Shown here: piece after piece, positions 8,838 to 17,074 of the stretch
Position numbering within the stretch: the first letter of the stretch is position 1
Layout of the letters: every line of letters starts with the position of its first letter
Notes under the pieces: model-generated
Told to the model about the DNA's origin: nothing
The model's input: only the letters and a program-made list of their open reading frames with translations
The model's database searches: none
Origin: MPNO01 sp965200535
GTDB lineage: Bacteria > Pseudomonadota > Alphaproteobacteria > MPNO01
DNA: 64,000 bases
Direction: 5' to 3'
Assembly (NCBI GenBank): GCA_965200535.1
Contig: CBDAUF010000002.1
Span: forward strand, 1,674,001 to 1,738,000
Position numbers and translations under genes: made by a program

Positions 8838-9254
8838 TTCGGGATCCTCCCTTGAGATAACCGGCGGCGGAGACGCCGCGTGCCGCCGGCCGGGGAATCT
8901 AGTCTACCGCCGCCGGCAGGGGCAAGGGTCGCCGTCGCGCAGGGTCGGTACCGTGCCGCCGCGCCGGGCAGGGGCGGCGCTGTCTCGGGGCCGGTTTCTT
9001 CATCCTCGGTGCGAAGAAGATGCCGCAATCCCAAACAGAATGTTTCACGTGAAACATAGATCAGCATTGTTGACCTATTTTCGGGACATTTTGCGTCCTC
9101 CGGGGATGCAGCGGCCGCGCCCCACCGCGTCGCCGCGATTGATCGGTGCTGCTGACTGCTCCAGACTGGATGGCGGTGCGTTGACCGTCGTCCGGCCGTG
9201 CCGGCGGCCCGGCGGCGCCTCATCCGGCAGGCCGCAGCAAGGAGACCGCGTCCC
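8838..9254. other. Intergenic region between divergent operons, carrying parS
   Basis: These 417 bases separate the minus-strand TRAP operon from the plus-strand citrate-synthase-like gene. I see no supported gene. Short open frames here lack a ribosome-binding site and show no recognisable protein. The only clear signal is the parS palindrome at 9041-9056. Promoters for both divergent operons should be here, but I could not pick convincing -35/-10 pairs. Confidence 0.6.
9041..9056. promoter_or_regulatory. parS chromosome-partition site (ParB binding)
   Basis: The sequence TGTTTCACGTGAAACA is a perfect 16-bp palindrome and identical to the bacterial parS consensus. ParB nucleates on parS and spreads, and the ParABS complex then segregates the replication-origin region. 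Such sites cluster near oriC in most bacteria, which suggests this window is origin-proximal. The parA/parB genes themselves are not in the window. A chance occurrence of a perfect 16-mer in 64 kb is very unlikely. Confidence 0.93.
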
Positions 9255-10013
9255 ATGACCAACCCTGCCACCCGTATCGGCAGCGCCACGTCGGACACCT
9301 CGCAATTCCGCATGCGCGGCAAGGATGTGCTCTCCGAGGTCCTCGGCAAGATGAGTTTTACCGAGGCGTTCTACTTCATCGTCACCGGGCGCGAACTGAC
9401 CCGGGAGCAGGCCAGGATCTTCGACGCCTGCGTGATCATCCTGATGGATCACGGGATCACGCCGCAGGCCCTGGTCTCGCGGCTGGTCCACGATGCGGTG
9501 CCGACCGACCTCCAGGTGCCGGTCGCGTCCGGCCTGCTGATGGTCGGCAACAAGTTCGCCGGAACGATGGCCGGATGCGGCCAGATCCTCCAGGCATGCA
9601 TGGCCCAGGACGGCGACCGGCGCGCCTGGCTCGCCGGCGAGGTCGCCGCTTTCCGCGCCCGGAAACGTTTCATTCCCGGCTTCGGCCACCCCTATTACAA
9701 GCCCGCGGACCCGCGCGCCGCCCGGCTGTTCGAGATCGCCCGAGCCAACGGTGCGAAAGGGGACTACATCGCGCTGGTCAAGATGCTGGGCGAAGAGGTC
9801 GACAAGGCCGCCGGCCGGCACCTGACCCTCAACGTCACCGGAGCCCTCGGCGCCGTGTTGAGCGAGATCGCCTTCCCGGTCGAGGTCATGCGCGCCTGCT
9901 CGGTCGTCGGCCGGGCCGCCGGGTTGGTTGCGCATGTGCTGGAGGAGCAGTCGACTCCGATCGTTCCGGACGTGGTCGACTTCGTGAACGGCATTCCTTA
10001 CGTCGAGGATTGA
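9255..10013 (+). CDS. Citrate synthase-fold protein, citryl-CoA lyase-like
   Basis: The protein has 252 residues, far shorter than citrate synthase (about 430), and matches the small citryl-CoA lyase-like family. Visible are MDHGITPQALVSRLVHD (residues 64-80, with the first histidine region), GFGHPYYKPADPRA (142-155, with the second histidine) and the stretch around 192-200. Where citrate synthases carry a catalytic aspartate in an NVD motif, this protein has NVT (Thr195). The start at 9255 has an AAGGAGA site upstream. It heads a likely operon with a thiolase and a molybdenum hydroxylase subunit. The function is probably CoA-ester cleavage or condensation and remains unproven. Confidence 0.7.
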   Translation: MTNPATRIGSATSDTSQFRMRGKDVLSEVLGKMSFTEAFYFIVTGRELTREQARIFDACVIILMDHGITPQALVSRLVHDAVPTDLQVPVASGLLMVGNKFAGTMAGCGQILQACMAQDGDRRAWLAGEVAAFRARKRFIPGFGHPYYKPADPRAARLFEIARANGAKGDYIALVKMLGEEVDKAAGRHLTLNVTGALGAVLSEIAFPVEVMRACSVVGRAAGLVAHVLEEQSTPIVPDVVDFVNGIPYVED

Positions 10014-10114
10014 GCGGCGTTCCGCCGCCGGCCCGGTTGATTCGCGCCGCCGATAAATCATAGCATCCGCCCACGGGCCCGCGGGGCGGGCGCTTTCTGG
10101 CACGGGAAATCCTC

Positions 10115-11281
10115 ATGACGGCATGTATCGTGGGCTGGTCCCACACCAAGTTCGGCAAGCACGAAGACCGGGATGTCGAATCCCTGATCACCGAGGTCGT
10201 CCTCGGCGCGATGGAGGACGCCGGCGTTTCCCCGGCCGACATCGACGAAATATTCATCGGCCACTGCAACGCCGGTTTCGTGCGCCAGGAATTCCCTTCC
10301 TCGCTGGTTCTCCAGGCCGACGACGGCCTGCGCTTCAAACCGTCGACGCGGGTCGAGAATGCCTGCGCCACCGGGTCTGCAGCGATCCATCAGGGGCTGA
10401 ACGCCATCGCCGCCGGGAAAGCGCGCCGCGTCCTCGTGGTCGGCGTCGAGAAGATGACGGAACTCGCCGGGGCGGCCATCGGCGAGGTTCTGGTCAAGGC
10501 AAGCTATGTCAAGGAGGAAGGCGGCGCGAACGGGAGCTTCGCCGCTATCTTCGGGCGTATCGCCGAGAGTTATTTCCAGAAGTACGGCGACCAGTCGGAC
10601 GTCCTCGCAAGGATCGCGGCGAAGAACCACGCCAACGGCGCGGTCAATCCGCTCGCGCATTTTCAGAAGGATCTGGGGTTCGATTTCTGCCGCGCCGTCT
10701 CCGACAAGAATCCCGTCGTCGCCGGCCCGCTGAAGCGGACCGACTGTTCGCCGGTGACCGACGGCGCAGCAGCGGTGGTGCTGGCCGACCTCGACTCCGC
10801 ACTCGCGCACGACAAGGCGGTCGTCTTCCGCGCGGCGCGCCATGTCAACGAGTTCCTGCCGATGAGCCGGCGCGATCCGACGCGCTTCGAAGGCGCCGAA
10901 CGCGTCTGGCAACAGGCTTTCGAGGACAGCGGACTCGCGCTGGACGATCTCGACCTGCTGGAAGTGCACGACTGCTTCACCATTGCCGAACTGATCATCT
11001 ATGAGGCTCTGGGCCTCGCCCCGCACGGCGAGGGTGCGACCGCGGTGGAAGAGGGCTGGACCGAAAAATCCGGCAGGCTGCCGATCAACCCATCGGGCGG
11101 GCTCAAGTCCAAGGGCCATCCGATCGGCGCCACCGGGGTTTCGATGCACGTCATGGCCGCGATGCAGGTTCGCGGCGATGCCGGACCGATCCAGGTGCCG
11201 GACGCGAAGCTCGCCGGCGTCTTCAACATGGGCGGCAGTGCGGTGGCCAATTACGCGAGCATACTGGAGCCGCTGCGCTGA
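10115..11281 (+). CDS. Thiolase family protein (acetyl-CoA acyltransferase, SCP2-like)
   Basis: The protein has 388 residues, the normal thiolase length. The nucleophilic cysteine is Cys84 in RVENACATGSAAIHQG. The C-terminal half holds EVHDCFTIAE near residue 285 and NPSGGLKSKGHPIGATGVS near 330, with the second histidine. It forms or breaks carbon-carbon bonds between acyl-CoA esters. The HDCF and GGLKSKGHPIGATG pattern is typical of the SCP2-type thiolases common in catabolic clusters. It lies 101 bases after the citrate-synthase-like gene. A GC-rich inverted repeat (CCGCCC at 10067-10072 with GGGCGG at 10084-10089) lies between them. The substrate is unknown. Confidence 0.85.
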   Translation: MTACIVGWSHTKFGKHEDRDVESLITEVVLGAMEDAGVSPADIDEIFIGHCNAGFVRQEFPSSLVLQADDGLRFKPSTRVENACATGSAAIHQGLNAIAAGKARRVLVVGVEKMTELAGAAIGEVLVKASYVKEEGGANGSFAAIFGRIAESYFQKYGDQSDVLARIAAKNHANGAVNPLAHFQKDLGFDFCRAVSDKNPVVAGPLKRTDCSPVTDGAAAVVLADLDSALAHDKAVVFRAARHVNEFLPMSRRDPTRFEGAERVWQQAFEDSGLALDDLDLLEVHDCFTIAELIIYEALGLAPHGEGATAVEEGWTEKSGRLPINPSGGLKSKGHPIGATGVSMHVMAAMQVRGDAGPIQVPDAKLAGVFNMGGSAVANYASILEPLR

Positions 11282-11328
11282 GCGGACGTTGAATGTGAGC
11301 CGAGGCGCTGCCGGTCGAGGCACCGGCG

Positions 11329-13683
11329 ATGGGTGAATTCGGCATCGGTCAGCCGGTGCCGCGCCTGGAGGATCCGGCGCTGCTGACCGGCCGCGGCCTG
11401 TTCGCGGACGATGCCGGAACACCCTCCGGGCGAATCCTCCGCGGCTACGTGCTGCGTTCGCCCCACGCCAACGCACGTCTGACATCGGTCGATATCGCCG
11501 CGGCCGCGGCGATGCCGGGTGTCGCCGCCATTCTCACCGCGGACGACTACATTGCGGAGGGACTCGGCCCGATTCCCCATATCGGCCCCGCGGTGAAGCG
11601 GCGCGACGGCGGCGATCCGGCGAGCCCGCCCTACTATCCGCTGGCGGCGAGCCAGGTTCGCCATGTCGGCGAAGGCGTTGCTTTCATCGTTGCCCGAACG
11701 CTCGATCAGGCGAAGGACGCCGCCGAACAGGTCGCGATCGATTACGAACCCGCGCCGGCGGTGACCGAGACCGCCGAACTGTTCGCCGACGATGCGCCGC
11801 TCGTGTTCGAGGGCTGCCCGGGCAACGAGTGCTTCGTCCACGAGATCGGCGATGGAGCGGGAACCGAGGCCGCCTTCGCCGCCGCCGACCATGTGGTGCA
11901 CCGGCGTTTCGTTCTCACACGGGTCCTCGCCAACGCGATGGAGCCGCGCGGCTGTCTCGCCGACTACGATGCGCGCGCGCAGCGGTTCAGTCTTCGTGCG
12001 CCGGTGCAGCACCCCTTCGTGGTCAGGGGTTTGCTCGCCGGCAAGGTGTTCGGCGTCGACGAGCAGAGCGTTCATGTCGAGGTCGATGATGTCGGCGGCA
12101 GCTTCGGCATCAAGGCGAACGTCTACCCGGAATATCTGTTGTCGCTCTGGGCGGCGCGCCGGCTCGGCCGGCCGGTGCGGTGGATCAGCGAGCGCTCGGA
12201 AGGGCATCTGAGCGACTATCACGGCCGCGACAACGTGACGGATGCGGAACTCGCGCTGGACGCCCAGGGGCATTTTCTCGCCCTCCGCGTCCGCAGCACG
12301 GTCAACCTTGGCGCTTATCTCTCGCCGCTCGGCGCCGGACCGGCCGTGAACAATCTCGGCTCGCTCGCCGGCGTCTACAGGACGCCGGTCGCGCATGTCG
12401 TTGTGCGCGGAGGGTTGAGCAACTCCCAACCCACGGCCCCGTACCGCGGCGCCGGCCGTCCGGAGGCGGCGTTCGCGATCGAACGGCTGATCGACGCGGC
12501 CGCGTACGACCTCGGGTTCGACCGTGTCGAGATCCGCCGCAGGAACATGATTGCGCGGCACGAGCTTCCGTTCGCCACCCCTCTGGGTTTTGTCTACGAT
12601 TCGGGCGACTTCGCAGCCAACATGGACCGCGCGCTCGTTCTCGCGGACGCTGCGGGCTTCGAGGACCGGCGCCGCGCCTCAGCCGATGACGGCAAGCTGC
12701 GCGGGCTCGGTGTCGCCAACGCAATCGAGCGCGCCGCCCCGCCCGGGCTCGAGTTCGCGGAGATCCGGTTCGGACCGACCGGACAGGCGACGGTCCTGTG
12801 CGGCGCCACCACCCAGGGACAGGGCCACGCGACCGCGTTCGGACAATTGCTGAGCGACCGGCTCGGTCTTGAACCCGGTGAAATACGGTTTGTACAGGGC
12901 GATACGGACCGTCTCGCGTTCGGCTTCGGCGCGGGCGGATCGCGCATTTCGGCCATGGGGTGCGCGGCGTTGCTGATGGCTGCGAACAAGATCGTCGCCA
13001 AGGGGAAGCGAATCGCCGCCCACGCGCTGGAGGCGGCCGAGGACGATATCGAGTTTCACGCGGGACGGTTCGCCATCGCCGGCACCGACCGCGGCATGGG
13101 TCTCGGCGATGTCGCCAGGGTTTCGTTTCAGCCCGCGCGGCTGCCGGACAATGTCGAACCCGGTCTCATCGAAAGCGGGACATACCGGTCGAAGGTCGCC
13201 AGCTATCCCAACGGATGCCATGTCTGCGAGGTCGAGATCGACCGCGAAACCGGCACCATCCTCATCCTTCGTTACGTCGTGGTGGACGACTTCGGCACCG
13301 TCATCAACCCCTTGCTGGTGAAAGGTCAGGTCCACGGCGGCGTCGCCCAGGGCATCGGCCAGGCGCTGATGGAACACATGGTCTTCGATCCGGAAAGCGG
13401 CCAGATGCTGGCGGGCTCGCTGATGGACTATGCGATGCCGCGCAGCGACGATTTGTGCTGCTTCGAGGTCGAGAGCAACCCTGCCCCGACACAGGCCAAC
13501 CCGCTGGGCGTCAAGGGGGCCGGCGAGGCCGGCACGGTAGGCGCCCTCCCCGCGGCGGTCAGCGCTGTCGCCGATGCGCTGCGGCCGCTCGGCATTGCGG
13601 ACATCGAGATGCCTGCGACGCCGGAACGTCTCTGGCGCACGATCCGCGAGGCGAGCCGGCGAACCGGCGGCGAAAGTCAGTAG
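11329..13683 (+). CDS. Xanthine dehydrogenase family molybdopterin-binding subunit (CoxL-like, form II)
   Basis: The protein has 784 residues, the full length of the large molybdenum subunit of the xanthine oxidase family. The N-terminal a/b hammerhead (GRGLFADDAG, SPHANARLTSVD) is followed by the molybdenum domains. The active-site loop reads PYRGAGRPEAAF near residue 370. This matches the form II AYRGAGR signature and not the CO dehydrogenase AYXCSFR signature, so it is not a true CO dehydrogenase. The catalytic glutamate lies in GVKGAGEAGTVG near residue 735. These enzymes hydroxylate C-H bonds next to nitrogen or carbonyl groups and need FAD and 2Fe-2S subunits, neither of which is adjacent. 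The stop region overlaps the convergent gene by 7 bases. Confidence 0.85.
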   Translation: MGEFGIGQPVPRLEDPALLTGRGLFADDAGTPSGRILRGYVLRSPHANARLTSVDIAAAAAMPGVAAILTADDYIAEGLGPIPHIGPAVKRRDGGDPASPPYYPLAASQVRHVGEGVAFIVARTLDQAKDAAEQVAIDYEPAPAVTETAELFADDAPLVFEGCPGNECFVHEIGDGAGTEAAFAAADHVVHRRFVLTRVLANAMEPRGCLADYDARAQRFSLRAPVQHPFVVRGLLAGKVFGVDEQSVHVEVDDVGGSFGIKANVYPEYLLSLWAARRLGRPVRWISERSEGHLSDYHGRDNVTDAELALDAQGHFLALRVRSTVNLGAYLSPLGAGPAVNNLGSLAGVYRTPVAHVVVRGGLSNSQPTAPYRGAGRPEAAFAIERLIDAAAYDLGFDRVEIRRRNMIARHELPFATPLGFVYDSGDFAANMDRALVLADAAGFEDRRRASADDGKLRGLGVANAIERAAPPGLEFAEIRFGPTGQATVLCGATTQGQGHATAFGQLLSDRLGLEPGEIRFVQGDTDRLAFGFGAGGSRISAMGCAALLMAANKIVAKGKRIAAHALEAAEDDIEFHAGRFAIAGTDRGMGLGDVARVSFQPARLPDNVEPGLIESGTYRSKVASYPNGCHVCEVEIDRETGTILILRYVVVDDFGTVINPLLVKGQVHGGVAQGIGQALMEHMVFDPESGQMLAGSLMDYAMPRSDDLCCFEVESNPAPTQANPLGVKGAGEAGTVGALPAAVSAVADALRPLGIADIEMPATPERLWRTIREASRRTGGESQ

Positions 13684-14315
13684 AGCGTCGTCTCGTAGCT
13701 CTTCCTGATTCTTTCCTCGATCTCTTCGAGCGGGGTGTTCCTTTCCCGCTGGTCCCGAGTGATCTGGGCGAGGGACGGAAACTCCCCGGCCGCGATCTGC
13801 GTCCCCGGATCCCACAGCCGCGCCCGCTTGAGCGCCTTGGCGCAGTGAAAGAACACCTCGTCGATCTCGATCAGGATGCCGAGCTTGGGGGCCTTGCCGC
13901 GGACCGCCATATCTTCGAGCACCGAAGCATCGTCGACGATCCGGGCGCGTCCGGAAGCGCGGAGCGTCTCCTCGACGCCGGGCAGCAGGAAGATCAGCGC
14001 AACCGACTGCCCCGGATTCTCGACGATGTTGGTCATCGTATCTGCGCGCCGGTTGCCCGGTCTTTCGGGTATGAGGATCGTGCGGTCGTCCAGCACCTTG
14101 ACGAATCCCGCCGGGTCGCCGCGCGGGCTGACGTCGGCGCGCCCGTCCGCACCCGCCGTCGAGATGAACAGAATCGGCGACAGGGAAATGAAGTGCCGGG
14201 CGTGCTTGTCGAGCGCCGGCATTTCCTTCTCGGCGATCGATGCAATGGGATCGCCGACGGTCTCGCGCAGGGCGTCGTAGGCCGCGATCGAACTCAGATC
14301 CGCGCTGTCTGTCAT
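13677..14315 (-). CDS. Pyridoxamine 5'-phosphate oxidase-family FMN-binding protein
   Basis: The protein has 212 residues with a flavin split-barrel pattern: HFISLSPILFISTAGADGR, then DVSPRGDPAGFVKVLD and ILIPERPGNRRADTMTNI. This arrangement is typical of the MSMEG_1061-type PPOX subfamily, in which FMN or F420 binds at a dimer interface. The start at 14315 is chosen because GGAG precedes it and the protein homology begins there; an upstream ATG at 14369 adds only unrelated residues. It converges with the molybdenum hydroxylase gene, with a 7-base overlap. It is divergent from the acyl-CoA synthetase. The substrate is unknown. Confidence 0.75.
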   Translation of the reverse strand: MTDSADLSSIAAYDALRETVGDPIASIAEKEMPALDKHARHFISLSPILFISTAGADGRADVSPRGDPAGFVKVLDDRTILIPERPGNRRADTMTNIVENPGQSVALIFLLPGVEETLRASGRARIVDDASVLEDMAVRGKAPKLGILIEIDEVFFHCAKALKRARLWDPGTQIAAGEFPSLAQITRDQRERNTPLEEIEERIRKSYETTLY

Positions 14316-14423
14316 TGTCTCGCTCCGACGGTTTCGGGGAACACTCGCCCGGGGGATGGATCGACGCAAGCATGTATTCGGTTCAGCTTGACGGTAACGG
14401 CCGCGATATGGGACGCAAGCGCC

Positions 14424-15968
14424 ATGAACCTCGCCCAGCTTCTCCTCAAATCGGCAGCCTCATGGTCCGACCGTCCGGCGGTCGCAATCGGCAAGGATGC
14501 GGCCGTCTCCTACCGCGCCCTCGCCGACCGCGTCGCGCGCATCGCCGCCGGGCTTCGCGACATTCACGGACTTGCGCCGGGCGACCGCGTTGCGCTCGCG
14601 ATGACCAACGCACCCGAATATATCGAGACGCTGTTCGCGGTGTGGCACGGGGGCTTCGCGGCGGTCCCGATCAACGCCAGGCTGCACCCCCGCGAGTTCG
14701 CCTATATCCTCGACAACGCAGGCGCCTCGATCTGTATCGCGAGCCCGGATCTGGCCCACGGGATCGCCGGCGTCGCGGACGACGTCGCGGCGCTTCGGGC
14801 GGTGATCGTCGTTGGCGGACCGGATTACGCGAAAATCGGGGCTGCCGAGCCCGCCCCGGCGGTGGCTGCAGCGCCCGACGATCTGGCCTGGCTGTTCTAC
14901 ACCAGCGGCACCACCGGACGGCCCAAGGGGGCGATGCTGAGCCATCGCAACCTGCTGACGATGACGCTCAGCTACTACGCCGATGTCGATTGGGTGGAAG
15001 CGGACAGCACCATCGTTCACGCTGCCCCGTTGTCGCACGGCTCCGGCCTCTACCTGCTGCCCCACATCGCGAAGGGGGCGTGCCAGGTGATTCCGGAAAG
15101 CCGCGGCTTCGACGGCGGCGAGTTCCTGCAGTTGCTGCCGTCCTGGAGCAACGTCATGGCGTTTTTCGCACCGACCATGGTGACGAGGCTGATCAACACG
15201 CCCGCGCTCGGTTCCGCCGACCTGTCCAACCTTCGCACCATCGTCTACGGCGGCGGCCCCATGTATGTCGAGGACTGCCTCCGCGCGCTCGATGCGCTCG
15301 GCCCCCGGCTGGTCCAGATCTATGGCCAGGGGGAAGCGCCGATGACCATCACCGGGCTGTCGCGCGCCGCCCATGTCGACCGCGATCATCCGCGCTACAG
15401 GGAACGGCTGGCCTCGGTCGGCATCCCGCGCACCGATGTCGAGGTACGGGTCTGCGACGACACCGACGAGGCGGTCGCCGCAGGCGAGATAGGCGAAGTG
15501 CTGGTCCGCGGCGACGTCGTGATGAACGGCTATTGGCGCAACCCGGAGGCCACGGCCGAGACGCTTCGCGGCGGCTGGCTCCACACCGGCGACATGGGCT
15601 CTTTCGACAGGGACGGCTACCTGACTCTCAAGGACCGATCGAAGGATTTGATCATCTCGGGCGGCTCCAACATCTATCCGCGCGAGGTGGAGGAGGTGCT
15701 GCTCAGGCATCCCGGAGTACTCGAGGCATCGGTGATCGGCCGTCCGCACCAGGACATGGGCGAGGAGGTGATCGCCTTCGTGGTCTCCCGTTCCGGCGCT
15801 TCGGTCGATGCGGCGGCGCTCGACGCTCTCTGCGTGGAGAATATCGCGCGATTCAAACGGCCGCGCGCTTACCGCTTCATCGACGCCCTGCCCAAGAACA
15901 ATTACGGCAAGGTGCTGAAAACGGAATTGAGACGTGCGGAGACGGCCGCCCGCGGCGGAGAAAAATGA
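14424..15968 (+). CDS. Acyl-CoA synthetase (AMP-forming), class I adenylate-forming enzyme
   Basis: The protein has 514 residues, the usual length. The ATP-binding P-loop is FYTSGTTGRPKGAMLSHRN near residue 158. YGGGPM and IYGQGEAPMTI near 290 complete the adenylation core, GWLHTGDMGSFDRDGYL near 385 is the hinge region, and DLIISGGSNIYPREVEE near 410 starts the C-terminal lid. The catalytic lysine lies in PKNNYGKVLKTEL near the end. It activates a carboxylic acid to its CoA thioester via an acyl-AMP. The same frame is open far upstream, but family similarity starts at the ATG at 14424. The acid is unknown. The neighbours suggest a catabolic role. Confidence 0.88.
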   Translation: MNLAQLLLKSAASWSDRPAVAIGKDAAVSYRALADRVARIAAGLRDIHGLAPGDRVALAMTNAPEYIETLFAVWHGGFAAVPINARLHPREFAYILDNAGASICIASPDLAHGIAGVADDVAALRAVIVVGGPDYAKIGAAEPAPAVAAAPDDLAWLFYTSGTTGRPKGAMLSHRNLLTMTLSYYADVDWVEADSTIVHAAPLSHGSGLYLLPHIAKGACQVIPESRGFDGGEFLQLLPSWSNVMAFFAPTMVTRLINTPALGSADLSNLRTIVYGGGPMYVEDCLRALDALGPRLVQIYGQGEAPMTITGLSRAAHVDRDHPRYRERLASVGIPRTDVEVRVCDDTDEAVAAGEIGEVLVRGDVVMNGYWRNPEATAETLRGGWLHTGDMGSFDRDGYLTLKDRSKDLIISGGSNIYPREVEEVLLRHPGVLEASVIGRPHQDMGEEVIAFVVSRSGASVDAAALDALCVENIARFKRPRAYRFIDALPKNNYGKVLKTELRRAETAARGGEK

Positions 15969-15998
15969 CGAATGGGCTTCCTCTCGGAGGAAACGGAA

Positions 15999-16925
15999 TT
16001 ACCGTTCCGGGGCGCCTGCGCGGGCGCCGGGAACGATGCCCGCTTCCTGCGCGTAGTCGGCAGCGGCGGTCTTGCGGCCGCCTTCGGCACGGGCGCGGCC
16101 GACCGAAACCCGGCCGTCCCCGGCTGAAATGACCAGGCCGCCTTCGTCGACGGCGACAATCTCGCCCGGCTGGCCGCCCGGCCCCTCCACCCGCTTCGAA
16201 TCGAATAGCTGGACCGTTGTCCCGGCGATTGTCGTCCACGCGCCGGGCGACGGGTCGGCGCCGCGGATCAGGTTATGCACCTCCTGCGCAGGCCGCGACC
16301 AATCGATTTCGACATCCGCCTTGCGGCACCAGCTTTCGTAGGTGGACTGGCTGTCATCCTGCCCGATTTTCGGCGCCCTCCCCTCGCGCACCAGATCGAC
16401 GCTTTCGATCATCGCCTCGACACCGAGCGGAAACAGCTTGTTGAAATAAACCGTCCCGAGCGTGTCGTTCTCGAGGATATCCACCTCCTTCTGCATCAGG
16501 ATCGGGCCGGTATCGAGGCCGTTATCCGGCCAGAAGATGGATAAACCGGTCCTGGTCGCCCCCTGGATGATGGGCCAGTTGATGGAACTCGGCCCACGGT
16601 GCCTCGGCAGCAAGGACGGGTGGTACTGGATCGTCCCCCTGGTCGGGACGTTGAGGAAATCCTCGGGCACGAACAGCGTCACGAATGCCATCACCCCGAG
16701 GTCGGGCTCCATTGCCCGGTAGGCCTCCCATATCGCCGGCTCCTTGTAGGACGACGGTTGCAGCAGCGGGATGCCGTGCTCGAGCGCCGCTTCCTTGAGC
16801 GGGTCCGGCGGGCGCCCTTCGCGGTCGGGCGCACAATAGACGGCGATCACGTCCTCGCCGCGTTCGAGCAAAGCCTCCAGAACGGATTTCCCGAACGCCT
16901 GCTGTCCGATCAGGGCTATACGCAT
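15999..16925 (-). CDS. Formyltransferase of the 10-formyl-THF dehydrogenase hydrolase-domain type
   Basis: The protein has 308 residues. The N-terminal Rossmann-like formyltransferase fold carries QYHPSLLPRHRGPSSINW (residues 100-117) with His102, and WPDNGLDTGPILMQKE with Asp138. The spacing of 36 between them is that of the catalytic pair His106/Asp142 in the hydrolase domain of formyltetrahydrofolate dehydrogenase. Methionyl-tRNA formyltransferase instead has an N-x-H-x-SLLP motif, so this is not a typical fmt. The C-terminal part (VDWSRP-like IDWSRPAQEVHNLIRGADP near 210) resembles the OB-like domain of that family. It probably moves or hydrolyses a formyl group from 10-formyl-THF. The acceptor is unknown. 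Confidence 0.72.
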   Translation of the reverse strand: MRIALIGQQAFGKSVLEALLERGEDVIAVYCAPDREGRPPDPLKEAALEHGIPLLQPSSYKEPAIWEAYRAMEPDLGVMAFVTLFVPEDFLNVPTRGTIQYHPSLLPRHRGPSSINWPIIQGATRTGLSIFWPDNGLDTGPILMQKEVDILENDTLGTVYFNKLFPLGVEAMIESVDLVREGRAPKIGQDDSQSTYESWCRKADVEIDWSRPAQEVHNLIRGADPSPGAWTTIAGTTVQLFDSKRVEGPGGQPGEIVAVDEGGLVISAGDGRVSVGRARAEGGRKTAAADYAQEAGIVPGARAGAPER

Positions 16926-17074
16926 GGCGACTGTCCGTATCGTTCCTGCGGACCGACCATAGACCAGCGCCCGCAGGCGTCCAAGCCTGCACCCGGGATC
17001 GTGTGCGCTGCGGGCAGCGTTGGCATATACTTGCCCGCCGTGCTCCCGAGCCGCCGCAGACGAAGGTTACGTCA

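Noticed and set aside
8728..9258. A possible small gene spanning parS, with an ATG inside the palindrome
   Set aside because: No ribosome-binding site and no protein similarity; the MFHVKH start is simply the translation of the parS sequence.
11329..13683. Aerobic carbon monoxide dehydrogenase
   Set aside because: The active-site loop is of the form II type (PYRGAGR) and lacks the cysteine of the form I AYXCSFR motif, and the coxM and coxS genes are absent.
12960..14423. A long open frame running into the acyl-CoA synthetase, as if it had an extra 488-residue N-terminus
   Set aside because: The translation is arginine-rich and overlaps the real molybdenum hydroxylase and flavoprotein genes. 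Acyl-CoA synthetase homology begins at the ATG at 14424.
15999..16925. Methionyl-tRNA formyltransferase (fmt)
   Set aside because: The motif is QYHPSLLPRHRG and not N-x-H-x-SLLP, and def is not adjacent.
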